NCBI GenBank assembly: GCA_944381085.1 | Contig: CALWJX010000020.1 | Coordinates: forward strand, 1-44,632 | Origin: an uncultured Clostridia bacterium | GTDB lineage: Bacteria; Bacillota; Clostridia; Oscillospirales; CAG-272 | Direction: 5' to 3' | DNA: 44,632 nucleotides | Shown here: one piece after another, positions 24,586-33,866 of the stretch | Layout: every line of letters begins with the position of its first letter | How positions within the stretch are numbered: the first letter of the stretch is position 1 | Translations under genes and position numbers: made by a program | Notes under the pieces: generated by a model | What the model saw: only the letters and a program-made list of their open reading frames with translations | What the model was told of the DNA's origin: nothing | Database searches by the model: none

Positions 24586-26369
24586 AGATAGACAAAAAAG
24601 TGATTCTTGCAAACCTCCCCTTCCTCTTTATCTTTTGGATTGCGGATAAGCTGGCATATATGTGCAGGATAACCGAGGGAAACAAAATATTTGCTCTTGT
24701 CAAGGGAGTATCGGAGCTTTTCAAAGCCCCGGTACTCTCTTTTCATATCCTTGACATTTTGTTTGGTGTGCTGGGTGCGTTGGCAGTCAAGGGGATTTTG
24801 TATGTACGGAGCAAAAACGCAAAGAAATACCGCAAAGGCGCGGAGTACGGCTCTGCCCGCTGGGGCACGGCGGCAGACATCAAGCCGTATATGGATAAGG
24901 ATTTTAAGAACAATATCCTGCTGACAAACACCGAGGGCCTCACTATGAACAGCCGTCCGAAAATAGCGAAGTACGCGCGGAATAAAAATGTGCTTGTCAT
25001 CGGCGGAAGCGGCAGCGGTAAAACGAGGTTTTTTGTAAAACCCCAGCTTATGCAGTTACATTCTTCATATGTGGTTACAGACCCGAAAGGAACAATTTTG
25101 ATAGAGTGCGGCAAGCTGCTGGAACGGGCTGGCTACCGCATTAAGGTACTGAATACGATAAATTTCAAAAAGAGTATGCACTACAACCCACTTGCCTATA
25201 TCAAGTCTGAAAAAGACATTTTGAAATTGGTAAACGTGCTGATTGAGAATACCAAAGGCGAGGGCGAAAAATCCGGTGAAGATTTCTGGATAAAATCCGA
25301 GCGGCTTCTTTACTCGGCGTATATAGGTTACATATGGTATGAAGCGCCGGAGGAAGAAAAGAATTTCATTACATTACTTGATATGATAAATGCGTCAGAA
25401 GCGCGGGAGGACGACGAGAATTTCAAAAGCCCGGTGGATATGCTGTTTGAAAGACTGGAACAGCGGGACCCGGAACATTTTGCCGTCAAGCAATACCGCA
25501 AATTCAAATTAGCGGCGGGCAAAACCCTAAAATCTATTTTGGTTAGCTGCGGCGCGAGGCTTGCTACATTTGACATAAAGGAACTCAGGGACTTAATGGA
25601 ATATGACGAATTGGAACTTGATACCTTGGGCGACAGGAAAACGGCATTTTTTGTTATCATTTCCGATACGGACGCCACATTTAACTTTGTTGTTGCAATG
25701 ATGTATTCACAGCTTTTCAATCTGCTTTGCGATAAGGCGGATAACGAATACAGCGGCAGACTTCCCGTACACGTCAGGTGTCTTTTAGACGAGTTTGCAA
25801 ATATCGGCAAAATCCCGAACTTTGAAAAATTGATTGCTACTATACGGAGCCGTGAAATATCGGCTGCTATTATTTTGCAGTCGCAAAGCCAGCTCAAGGC
25901 CATTTACAAAGACAACGCCGACACGATTATAGGAAATTGCGACAGCACCTTGTTTTTGGGCGGCAAGGAAAAGACCACACTCAAAGAACTGTCCGAGGTG
26001 TTAGGCAAAGAAACCATTGATCTTTACAACACTTCCGAAACGCGGAGCAATCAAAATTCTTACGGCCTTTCCTATCAGAAGTTAGGCAAGGAGCTTATGA
26101 GTCAGGACGAATTGGCCGTTATGGACGGCGGGAAATGTATTCTGCAATTACGCGGTGTGCGGCCGTTTTTATCAGATAAATTTGATATAACCCGGCACCC
26201 GAATTACAAGTTTTTATCTGACTATGACAAGAAAAACACCTTTGATATAGAGAAATATCTGAAACGCAGGGAACCGATTGTATCAAAGCATGAGGTGTTC
26301 GACTATTACAAAATCGAATTGCCGCAGGAGGCGGCAGATCAACCAAAACAGGAAAAGGAGGAACTTTAA
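24582..26369 (+). CDS. VirD4-like type IV coupling protein (CD1115 family)
   Basis: A 595-aa membrane-anchored ATPase that brings the DNA-relaxase complex to the secretion channel. Two membrane segments lie in residues 8-90, then YGSARWGTAAD, Walker A VIGGSGSGKTRFF near 140-150, and Walker B VRCLLDEFANIG near 400. Full length for the family. ATG overlaps the pcfB stop (ATGA). Confidence 0.95.
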   Translation: MKIDKKVILANLPFLFIFWIADKLAYMCRITEGNKIFALVKGVSELFKAPVLSFHILDILFGVLGALAVKGILYVRSKNAKKYRKGAEYGSARWGTAADIKPYMDKDFKNNILLTNTEGLTMNSRPKIAKYARNKNVLVIGGSGSGKTRFFVKPQLMQLHSSYVVTDPKGTILIECGKLLERAGYRIKVLNTINFKKSMHYNPLAYIKSEKDILKLVNVLIENTKGEGEKSGEDFWIKSERLLYSAYIGYIWYEAPEEEKNFITLLDMINASEAREDDENFKSPVDMLFERLEQRDPEHFAVKQYRKFKLAAGKTLKSILVSCGARLATFDIKELRDLMEYDELELDTLGDRKTAFFVIISDTDATFNFVVAMMYSQLFNLLCDKADNEYSGRLPVHVRCLLDEFANIGKIPNFEKLIATIRSREISAAIILQSQSQLKAIYKDNADTIIGNCDSTLFLGGKEKTTLKELSEVLGKETIDLYNTSETRSNQNSYGLSYQKLGKELMSQDELAVMDGGKCILQLRGVRPFLSDKFDITRHPNYKFLSDYDKKNTFDIEKYLKRREPIVSKHEVFDYYKIELPQEAADQPKQEKEEL

Positions 26370-26370
26370 T

Positions 26371-26583
26371 ATGCAATTTTTCGGTGAAGCAGTAAATGTG
26401 CTGCAAACCTTAGTAATTGCCCTCGGCGCGGGGCTTTGCGTCTGGGGCGGTATCAACTTAATGGAGGGGTACGGGAATGACAATCCCGGCGCAAAAAGTC
26501 AAGGTATCAAACAGCTCATGGCCGGCGGCGGGGTCGTGGTAATTGGTACTACCCTTATTCCCCTATTATCGGGATTGTTCTAA
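26371..26583 (+). CDS. Maff2-family small membrane protein
   Basis: A 70-aa protein with two hydrophobic segments (TLVIALGAGLCVWGGINL and VVVIGTTLIPLLSGLF), a Maff2/VirB2-like channel component in this ICE family. ATG 26371 follows AAAAGGAGG, which makes this start better than the longer open frame beginning at 26278. Confidence 0.88.
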   Translation: MQFFGEAVNVLQTLVIALGAGLCVWGGINLMEGYGNDNPGAKSQGIKQLMAGGGVVVIGTTLIPLLSGLF

Positions 26584-26586
26584 CTT

Positions 26587-27456
26587 ATGGATAGTATTTT
26601 TGATAAAATTACACAGGCAATCAACAACTTTCTAATCTCACTTATCGAGGGAAGTTTAAGCACCATGTTTAACGACGTCAACGAAAAGGTAGGCACGATT
26701 GCAACGGAAGTAGGCAAAACGCCGCAGCAATGGAACGCGAGCGTGTTTTCCATTATCCAGACGCTTTCTGAAAATGTGGTGCTTCCCATTGCGGGGCTTA
26801 TTATCACATTTGTATTGTGCTATGAGCTTATCACCATGATAACCGAGAAAAACAATCTGCATGACGTAGATACATTTATGTTTTTCAAGTACATCTTTAA
26901 GGCGTGCGTTGCGGTATTTATCGCAACGCATACCTTTGATATTATCATGGCGGTGTTTGACTTGGGCCAGTATGTGGTGCGGCAGAGCGCCGGCGTGATC
27001 GGCGCGAATACCAGTATAGATATATCAGCCGCGCTTACCGATTTGCGGACGACGCTTGAGGCGATGGGAACGGGCGAGCTTGTCCTCTTAATGCTGGAAA
27101 CGGCGCTCGTCAGCCTGTGTATGAAAATCCTGTCGGTATGTATTACCGTCGTTATCTTCGGCAGGATGATTGAGATTTACATTTACAGCTCGGTAGGAGC
27201 AATACCCTTTGCGACCATGACAAACCGCGAATGGGGACAGATAGGAAACAACTATTTAAGAGGGCTTGTAGCGCTGGGTTTTCAGGGATTTTTTATCATG
27301 GTATGCGTTGGCATTTACGCCGCATTGGTAAACGCATTTACCGTAACAACCGATATTCACGCGACCATATTTTCCATTGCGGCTTATACCGTGGTACTGT
27401 GCTTTACCCTGTTTAAGACCGGAAGCATTTCAAAGTCCATCTTTAACGCGCATTAA
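26587..27456 (+). CDS. VirB6/TrbL-like conjugation membrane protein (CD1112 family)
   Basis: A 289-aa protein with about five to six membrane helices, including IAGLIITFVLCYELI and LVALGFQGFFIMVCVGIYA. It matches the VirB6/TrbL inner-membrane component of Gram-positive type IV secretion. Starts four bases after the Maff2 stop. Confidence 0.9.
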   Translation: MDSIFDKITQAINNFLISLIEGSLSTMFNDVNEKVGTIATEVGKTPQQWNASVFSIIQTLSENVVLPIAGLIITFVLCYELITMITEKNNLHDVDTFMFFKYIFKACVAVFIATHTFDIIMAVFDLGQYVVRQSAGVIGANTSIDISAALTDLRTTLEAMGTGELVLLMLETALVSLCMKILSVCITVVIFGRMIEIYIYSSVGAIPFATMTNREWGQIGNNYLRGLVALGFQGFFIMVCVGIYAALVNAFTVTTDIHATIFSIAAYTVVLCFTLFKTGSISKSIFNAH

Positions 27457-27467
27457 GGAGGGTGGCT

Positions 27468-28004
27468 ATGAAACAGTATAACATTATCTACGCCGATCCT
27501 CCGTGGAAGTATCAGGGCGGAAAGGTCAGGGGCGCGGGAATCAACCATTACCCCGTTATACCACTTGACGAATTGTGCGCCCTGCCCGTAGCAAAATTTG
27601 CAGCGGCTGACTGTGCCCTGTTTTTATGGGTGACGTTCCCAAAGTTGGAGGAATGTTTTGACGTTATCAAGGCATGGGGCTTTGCATACAGAACGGTTGC
27701 GTTCGTATGGATAAAGCAGACGAAAAAAAGCGGCGGCTGGTTTATGGGCTGTGGGCATTGGACGCGTGCAAACGCGGAAATTTGCCTGCTCGCCACAAAA
27801 GGAAAACCGCAGAGATTGTCTAAAAGCGTGCGCCAGCTCATCATCTCACCCGTGGAGCAGCACAGTAAAAAACCGGACATTGTGCGGGATAGGATTGTAG
27901 AGCTCGTGGGCGATCTGCCCCGCCTTGAACTGTTTGCAAGGCAAAAGGCGGCGGGCTGGGATGTCTGGGGCAATGAAGTGTTAAATGACGTATGGATTGA
28001 GTAA
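27468..28004 (+). CDS. MT-A70 family DNA N6-adenine methyltransferase
   Basis: A 178-aa protein with the DPPW catalytic motif (residues 10-13, YADPPWKYQG) and the SAM-binding segment GHWTRANAEICLLATKG. MT-A70 enzymes methylate adenine. ATG 27468 is five bases after AGGAGG; GTG 27462 lies inside that site. Within a conjugation operon it probably protects transferred DNA from restriction. No matching endonuclease is nearby. Confidence 0.9.
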   Translation: MKQYNIIYADPPWKYQGGKVRGAGINHYPVIPLDELCALPVAKFAAADCALFLWVTFPKLEECFDVIKAWGFAYRTVAFVWIKQTKKSGGWFMGCGHWTRANAEICLLATKGKPQRLSKSVRQLIISPVEQHSKKPDIVRDRIVELVGDLPRLELFARQKAAGWDVWGNEVLNDVWIE

Positions 28005-28013
28005 AGGAGTGAA

Positions 28014-28787
28014 GTGAATTTGAAAAAATCTTATGTACCGTTATATCCCTATTCCTTTGAAGAAGCACAGCGGAGCGGGGATATTGACCTGTACAAACAA
28101 TCGCATAATGAAAATATCGCCTGCGCACAGGCAATCAAAAAAGCCCTTGCAGATAATTTTGACGGGTATCATTTGAAACCCGGCACAGAAAAGCAAATCA
28201 TTGAGGATTTTGGATTTGACCGTACAATGTATGTTTTGGCAAATACGATACAGCATTTTAACTATGACGGACGGATTTCCATATACAATAAAGATTGGGC
28301 GGACACAATATTCATTCCCGATAATAACAACCACAGAAATGCAGATTTTCTTATTGACAGTCCGGGACTTGTGAATATGTTTGCCGCCGACGTCCGGGAC
28401 AGATACAGGGAATTAGACTTATGGAACGAAACACATTGTATTCCTGCAAACAACCTTGACTTTGAAAATAAAATAATGGTACTAAATCCGATGGGGATAA
28501 AAGACGAGTATAAAAAACCGGACTACCAGCTATTTTACGCGCAAAGCGGGTTTGGTTGTTCGCCCACGGCAAGAGGGCGGCAGGTGTACGGCCGTTTCCT
28601 TGCAGACGGGGAATATACGCACTTTGAGCGTTCCCGCTTTTTAGGGCAGTTAAAACCGGGACTTGTGCCCGATTGGGCGAAAGAAAAAGTCATGGAATTT
28701 GAAAAGCCGTCCATTAAAAAACAGCTTGCCGAGATTCCCAAACAGCCGGAGCAGAAACCCAAAAATATAGATAAGGGGGCGAGATAA
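28014..28787 (+). CDS. DUF3849 domain protein
   Basis: A 257-aa protein of the DUF3849 family, common in clostridial ICEs: YVPLYPYSFEEAQRSGDID at the start, a repeat-like central region and a low-complexity tail. The tail carries KPSIKKQLAEIPKQ, a motif shared with five other proteins of this element. Start GTG 28014 (or TTG 28020) after AAAGGAG. Function unknown. Confidence 0.8.
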   Translation: MNLKKSYVPLYPYSFEEAQRSGDIDLYKQSHNENIACAQAIKKALADNFDGYHLKPGTEKQIIEDFGFDRTMYVLANTIQHFNYDGRISIYNKDWADTIFIPDNNNHRNADFLIDSPGLVNMFAADVRDRYRELDLWNETHCIPANNLDFENKIMVLNPMGIKDEYKKPDYQLFYAQSGFGCSPTARGRQVYGRFLADGEYTHFERSRFLGQLKPGLVPDWAKEKVMEFEKPSIKKQLAEIPKQPEQKPKNIDKGAR

Positions 28788-29233
28788 TGCCTTATGTACC
28801 GGTACCGAAAGACTTAAATACGGTTAAGACAAAGGTTGCATTTAACCTGACAAAACGCCAGCTCATTTGTTTTTCCCTTGCGGCGGCTGTGGGTGTCCCG
28901 GCGTACTTTTTAACAAGAGGGCTTTTAGGGACGACGGGCGCCGTTTTGGTTCTGCTGGCGTGTGCGCTGCCCTTCTTCCTCTTAGCGCTCTATGAGAAAA
29001 ACGGGCAGTCGTTAGAGAAAATTTTGAAACACTATATCAACACAAAATACCGCCGCCCAAAGGTGCGGCCGTATGTGACGAATAATATCTATTCGGCAAT
29101 AGAAAAGCAAATTTTATTGGAACAGGAGGTTGATAGAATTGCCGGAAACAAAAAAGAAAACCGCCCTGCCGAAATACAAACCGCTGACAAGCAGGCAGCG
29201 CAGGCAAATAGCCGACGCGGTAAAAAAGGCTAA
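28787..29233 (+). CDS. PrgI-family conjugation protein
   Basis: A 148-aa protein: YVPVPKDLNTVKTKVAFNLT, two membrane helices (LAAAVGVPAYFL, LVLLACALPFFLLALY) and NTKYRRPKVRPY, the PrgI signature. It is the VirB3-like partner of VirB4. Its ATG overlaps the previous stop by one base, and its basic tail overlaps the start of virB4 by about 95 bases. Confidence 0.92.
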   Translation: MPYVPVPKDLNTVKTKVAFNLTKRQLICFSLAAAVGVPAYFLTRGLLGTTGAVLVLLACALPFFLLALYEKNGQSLEKILKHYINTKYRRPKVRPYVTNNIYSAIEKQILLEQEVDRIAGNKKENRPAEIQTADKQAAQANSRRGKKG

Positions 29234-31307
29234 AATGCAGGGCAAAATTGCTATGAGCGCGCAGGACACAATCCCCTACAAGGAAATGCGGCCGGACGGC
29301 ATTTGCCGTGTGACAGATAACTTCTACACAAAGACCGTGCAATTTTTAGATATTAACTATCAGTTGGCGCGTAACGAGGACAAAAACATTATCTTTGAAA
29401 ATTACTGCGATTTCCTCAATTACTTTGATACGTCCATATCGGTGCAATTATCGTTCCTTAATCAGACAATGGATATTTCAGAGTATGAAAAGGCGATTGA
29501 TATTAAGGCCCGCGATGACGAGTTTAACGACATCCGGGAAGAATACACCGAAATGTTGAAAGGCCAGCTTGAGCGTGGTAACAACGGCATTGTCCGAAAG
29601 AAATATATCACGTTTGGGATTGAAGCGGACAATATTCAAAACGCAAAGCAGCGGTTAGAACGTATCGAGGCGGACGTCCTAAATAATTTCAAAATATTAG
29701 GTGTGCGGGCCTTCCCGATGAGCGGCATTGAACGGCTGGAACTTCTGCATAACTGTTTTAACGGCGACGGCAGCAAATTAAGTTTTTCGTGGAACCTGAT
29801 ACCGAAAACGGGACTAACCACAAAGGATTTTATCGCGCCCACGTCCTTTGATTTTTCCGATGGCCGGTATTTCAAAATGGGAAACACCATCGGCGCGGTA
29901 TCGTTTTTACATATCCTTGCGCCGGAGCTCACCGACGAGCTTTTGAAAAACTTTCTGGATATACAAGCAAGCCTTGCGGTCAATATCCATATTAAAAGTA
30001 TCGACCAGACCGAGGCAATCAAAATGATAAAACGGAAAATCACCGACATAGATAAAATGCGTATCGAGGAACAGAAAAAGGCGGTACGCAGCGGGTATGA
30101 CATGGACATTCTTCCGCCGGACATTATGACTTTCGGTGTTGACGCGAAAAAGCTCTTAGAGGATTTGCAGAGCCGAAACGAACGGCTGTTTTTAGTGACC
30201 GTCCTTGTGATGAACACAGGCAGGACGCGCAAGGAGCTTGAAAACCGGATATTTGAGGTATCGGCGATCGCACAGCAGAAAAATTGTCCGTTAAGACGGC
30301 TGGACTATCAGCAGGAGGATGGACTTATGGCAAGCGTGCCGATTGGGATAAACAACATAGAAATCAAGCGGGCTTTGACGACATCAAGCACCGCTATTTT
30401 TGTACCCTTTACTACACAGGAACTTTTCTCGGACAGCCCCGAAGCCCTCTACTGTGGACTGAACGCCCTATCCAACAATATGATAATGGTAGATAGAAAA
30501 CTGCTTAAAAATCCTAATGGCCTGATACTCGGTACACCGGGCAGCGGCAAGAGCTTTGCAGCAAAGCGTGAAATCGCAAACGCCTTTTTGGTGACGTCTG
30601 ATGACTGCTATGTGTGTGATCCGGAATCCGAGTATCACGCGCTTGTCCGAGCTTTGCACGGGCAGGTAATAAAGCTGTCGCCCAATTCAAAGGACTATAT
30701 TAACCCTTTGGATATTAACCTGAACTATTCGGACGATGAAAACCCGCTGGCCTTAAAGAGTGATTTTGTACTGTCCTTCTGCGAACTCATCATCGGCGGC
30801 CGGAACGGGCTGGAGCCGGTGGAAAAGACGGTAATTGACCGCAGCGTTACACGGATTTACCAAAAGTATTTTGAAAACCCTATCCCTCAAAATATGCCTA
30901 TATTAGAGGATTTATATAACGAGATAAAGAAACAGCCGGAGCAGGAGGCGCAGCATATTGCCGCCGCGCTGGAATTGTATGTAAAGGGTACTTTGAACTT
31001 CTTTAACCACCGCACCACGGTTGATATTTCTAACCGTATTGTCTGCTTTGATATTAAAGAGCTCGGCAAGCAGTTAAAAAAGCTGGGGATGCTGGTGGTG
31101 CAAGATCAAGTATGGAACAGGGTTACTATCAACCGGAACATAAAAATTCGGCTTGAACCGGGCGCAACGGATATTATAAACAGCAAGTCAAAATATACCC
31201 GTTATTACTGTGATGAATTTCATTTGCTTTTGAAAGACGAGCAGACGGCAGCTTATTCGGTGGAAATCTGGAAACGGTTCCGTAAATGGGGCGGTATTCC
31301 TACAGGT
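29139..31307 (+). CDS. VirB4-like conjugation ATPase, exon 1
   Basis: The first 723 codons of a VirB4/TraE ATPase (CD1110 family) that powers the type IV channel. Walker A GTPGSGKS is near residue 470 and Walker B RYYCDEFHLLL near 690. TTG 29139 was chosen because AGGAGG ends nine bases before it; TTG 29130 is immediately adjacent to that site. The similarity stops exactly at ...RKWGGIPTG (31307); the frame then runs 19 codons into unrelated sequence. The missing end is found at 31649. With both parts joined the protein is 818 aa, normal for the family. Confidence 0.92.
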
Positions 31308-31648
31308 GTGTATTGTATGAAAATCGTTATACGCTTAGATTTCATACAACGCCGTGCTAACTGAAACCGGCAGGTAGGTTAGTATTATCAACGCGGAAAA
31401 AATCGGGAAAGGTGCAGCGTCCTAATCCGAGCGGAAGGCGGCCAGCAAAATGGCCGCCACGCGCAACGCATAGGGCTTGAAACTGTTTATGCAGAATATA
31501 ACAGCCCCACGAGTCCGCATTATCGGCCGGTACGGTCATTTGACCGTGATAAAAAGATATGCTATGCCGGGCGTGAAACGACACGCCGATGAAAATGGGC
31601 GAAAGCCCCGGAGGGACAGATAAAAAACTGTCCGGCAATCACAAACAG
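31308..31648 (+). ncRNA. Probable group I intron (IA-like, no ORF) inside virB4
   Basis: A 341-nt insertion; the upstream exon ends in U (GGT) and the insertion ends in G, and precise removal gives ...GGIPTG-ITQNVKDLL in frame. Proposed core: P1 between exon 31299-31307 and 31370-31378 with U-G at the splice site; P3 AACGCGG (31390) with CCGCATT (31515, one mismatch); P4 TCGG/CCGA; P5 AGG/CCT; P6a GGCGGCCA/TGGCCGCC (31437-31458); P7 GCATAG (31468) with CTATGC (31562); P7.1 CTGTT/AACAG; P8 ACGGTC/GACCGT; J8/7 AAAAAGATAT; P9 GGACAG/CTGTCC. The extra helix between P7 and P3 suggests subgroup IA. The G-T-G-T-G start also resembles a group II 5' end, but no domain V is seen and the frame would not close. 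Confidence 0.75.
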
Positions 31649-31936
31649 ATTACACAAAACGTTAAAGACCTATTATCCAGCGCAGAAATAGAAAACATTT
31701 TTGAAAACAGCGACTATATCTATATGCTCAATCAAGCGCAGGGCGACCGGGAAATCCTTGCGAAAAGGCTCGGCATTTCGCCCCAGCAGCTTTCTTATGT
31801 AACACAATCGGGAGCCGGCGAAGGGCTTTTGTTTTACGGAAATACCATTATTCCGTTCATTGACCGTTTCCCGAAAGATACAAAGCTATATCAGCTTATG
31901 ACAACCAAACCGGAAGAAGTGATACAGAATGAATGA
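31649..31936 (+). CDS. VirB4-like conjugation ATPase, exon 2
   Basis: The last 96 codons (including stop) of virB4: ITQNVKDLLSSAEIENIFEN, then YIYMLNQAQGDREILAK, and GEGLLFYGNTIIPFIDRFP. This is the standard C-terminus of the family and follows PTG in uninterrupted homologues. No independent ribosome site or start is suitable here, so expression needs splicing. It overlaps the Dcm start by eight bases. Confidence 0.9.
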   Translation: MTQNVKDLLSSAEIENIFENSDYIYMLNQAQGDREILAKRLGISPQQLSYVTQSGAGEGLLFYGNTIIPFIDRFPKDTKLYQLMTTKPEEVIQNE

Positions 31937-32942
31937 GCTGACGCATTTAAGCCTTTTTAGCGGTATTGGCGGCATTGATTTAGCGGCGGAGGCGGCGGGA
32001 TTTGAAACGGTGTGCCAATGCGAATGGGCGGACTATCCGACCGCTGTTTTAGAAAAGCGCTGGCCTCATGTTCCCCGCTTCCGTGATATTACAACACTAA
32101 CAAAGGAGGCATTTTTTGAAAAGACAGGACGAAAAACAGTTACCCTCATATCCGGCGGCTTCCCCTGCCAGCCCTTTTCAAGCGCAGGACGGCAGAAAGG
32201 ATTTACCGATACGCGGTATCTCTGGCCGGAAATGGCAAGAGTTATTTCCGAACTCAAGCCCCATTGGGTGCTTGGGGAGAATGTTGCCGGGTTTATCAAT
32301 ATGGGGCTCGACAAGACGGTATTTGACTTGGAGCGTGCAGGCTACGCTGTTCAAACATTCGTATATCCGGCTTGTGGCGTCGGCGCGTGGCATGAGCGCA
32401 CAAGAACTTTTATCGTCGCGGCTGATGTTTCCGACGCCCCTTGCAAGCGACGACCGAAATGTAAAGGACGCAATGAATATGAATGTGTACCTCTCGGACA
32501 ACGGGATATTCCGAAAGACCAACAAAAACGGTGCAAGGTGGAGCCTTCCTCTTTCGGCGGCGGTGTTCTACCTGACGCCGATCGCGTCGGACGGTTTCCG
32601 GTCAAAGCTAAAACCGGAAACCATGAAACAGAGCAAGGACAAGTCCAGCCTTGCGGCGCAGATCATCAAACAAGAAAACCCGGTGAGCGACACAGCAGCC
32701 CTCAATCCCGAATGGGTGGAATGGCTGATGGGGTTTCCGCAGGGATGGACGGACGTAAGCTGTGGAAACGGGAGCCTGTCGGCGTTCCGCGTATAACAGA
32801 TGAAACGGAAAACAGGGCGTTACGGTTAAAAACACTTGGCAACGCCGTTTGTCCCCCGCAGGTGTACCCGATACTAAAATGTATCGCGGATATTGAAACG
32901 GGGGCTTGTATGGATAGATGTGTGTTTAGTGATTCTCAGTAG
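31929..32942 (+). CDS. DNA (cytosine-5) methyltransferase
   Basis: A 337-aa m5C methyltransferase. Motif I LSLFSGIGGIDLAAE is at residues 8-22, motif IV with catalytic C80 is GGFPCQPFS, motif VI is ENV (117-119), motif VIII AWHERTRTF, and motif X LKTLGNAVCPPQVYPIL near the end. It overlaps virB4 by eight bases. The middle (after about residue 165) is unusual: another frame over 32400-32796 also looks like methyltransferase (MFPTPLASD, LTPIASDGFR, NPEWVEWLMGFPQGWTD). Either the current frame arose by two compensating frameshifts or the overlap is chance. Probably protects element DNA. Confidence 0.85.
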   Translation: MNELTHLSLFSGIGGIDLAAEAAGFETVCQCEWADYPTAVLEKRWPHVPRFRDITTLTKEAFFEKTGRKTVTLISGGFPCQPFSSAGRQKGFTDTRYLWPEMARVISELKPHWVLGENVAGFINMGLDKTVFDLERAGYAVQTFVYPACGVGAWHERTRTFIVAADVSDAPCKRRPKCKGRNEYECVPLGQRDIPKDQQKRCKVEPSSFGGGVLPDADRVGRFPVKAKTGNHETEQGQVQPCGADHQTRKPGERHSSPQSRMGGMADGVSAGMDGRKLWKREPVGVPRITDETENRALRLKTLGNAVCPPQVYPILKCIADIETGACMDRCVFSDSQ

Positions 32943-33086
32943 CAGCAGTAAGGTTGTGATAATGTGTGTAAACGCAAAGCGTTTTCCATATTTCCATAAC
33001 CAATGGGCGTGGGACTTGTGTGTAAACCTGCTCGCAGGTTTTCCACAACTTCCATGCCGAAAATACAGATGATGGGAGGTAACAAT

Positions 33087-33857
33087 TTGAGAGAATATGA
33101 AAATTACGAAAGCTATGACTATGACAGATTAACCGAGGGCAGTAATATTCAGATAGACCACACGATATATGTCACTGAAACGGATATGTCGGATTTAATT
33201 TCAAAGCCTATTTCAGAAATACGGGCTATGCGTGAGGAAAGCGTTACCAAAGAAAAAACGGCTTTTGAAAAAGTGCGCCAGACAGCGCAGGATTGGGAAA
33301 AGCAAGCGGCAGTTACACGCCAGTTTGACAGGGCTATCGAGTATTTGAAAGTCCCGGAGGTTTCGCACACCTCTAACAAATGGGTAAAAGCCAAAGACGA
33401 ATTTGACTATAACCGTATCAGTAACAAGGTATATAAAATGTCGTACCGTATCTATGAACGGTCAAGCTATCGGACGGACGCAAAAAAATATGACGTCAGA
33501 TGGGATATTTACACAAACAGGCCGCAATCGCAAAACTCGTATAAGGTGGCAGGTCAAGAGCGTGTTTGTAATACCCGTGAGGAAGCCGAGAAATACATAC
33601 AGGGCAGAATTAAGGCGTATTCGCATTTGTTTACGGAAATATCGCCGCCTATCCCGAAAGAATACGAAAAATCCTTTATGGTACACGGCCAACTATTGCC
33701 GGGTTACACCACGGAGACCATGCAAAAGGCAAAGGAAACGGAAAAAACGGCGGAAAATCCCTCAGTCCGAAAAGAGCTTGCTTCGTTGAAAGTACAGGAA
33801 AAGTACACGGCGCCGCAGAAGCACAGTAAAATACGCTCCGCACCTGAACTCGAATAG
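33087..33857 (+). CDS. ICE protein of unknown function with KPSIRKQL-type tail
   Basis: A protein of about 257 aa with no family I recognise: an acidic tyrosine-rich start (REYENYESYDYDRL), a helical middle and a charged tail with NPSVRKELASLKVQEK. TTG 33087 is preferred since GGGAGG lies seven bases before it; the frame opens at 33003 without a ribosome site. It is a usual occupant of this slot between Dcm and the hydrolase. Possibly regulatory or an anti-defence factor, not shown. Confidence 0.65.
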   Translation: MREYENYESYDYDRLTEGSNIQIDHTIYVTETDMSDLISKPISEIRAMREESVTKEKTAFEKVRQTAQDWEKQAAVTRQFDRAIEYLKVPEVSHTSNKWVKAKDEFDYNRISNKVYKMSYRIYERSSYRTDAKKYDVRWDIYTNRPQSQNSYKVAGQERVCNTREEAEKYIQGRIKAYSHLFTEISPPIPKEYEKSFMVHGQLLPGYTTETMQKAKETEKTAENPSVRKELASLKVQEKYTAPQKHSKIRSAPELE

Positions 33858-33866
33858 GCGGTGCAT

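Noticed and set aside
31306..31646. Group II intron (GUGUG at the 5' end)
   Set aside because: Too short, no domain V-like hairpin found, and the group II ends do not restore the conserved Gly codon; group I ends do.
31589..31648. Independent start (ATG 31589) for the VirB4 C-terminal part
   Set aside because: The ATG is inside the proposed intron, the first 20 residues are unlike VirB4, and no ribosome site is convincing.
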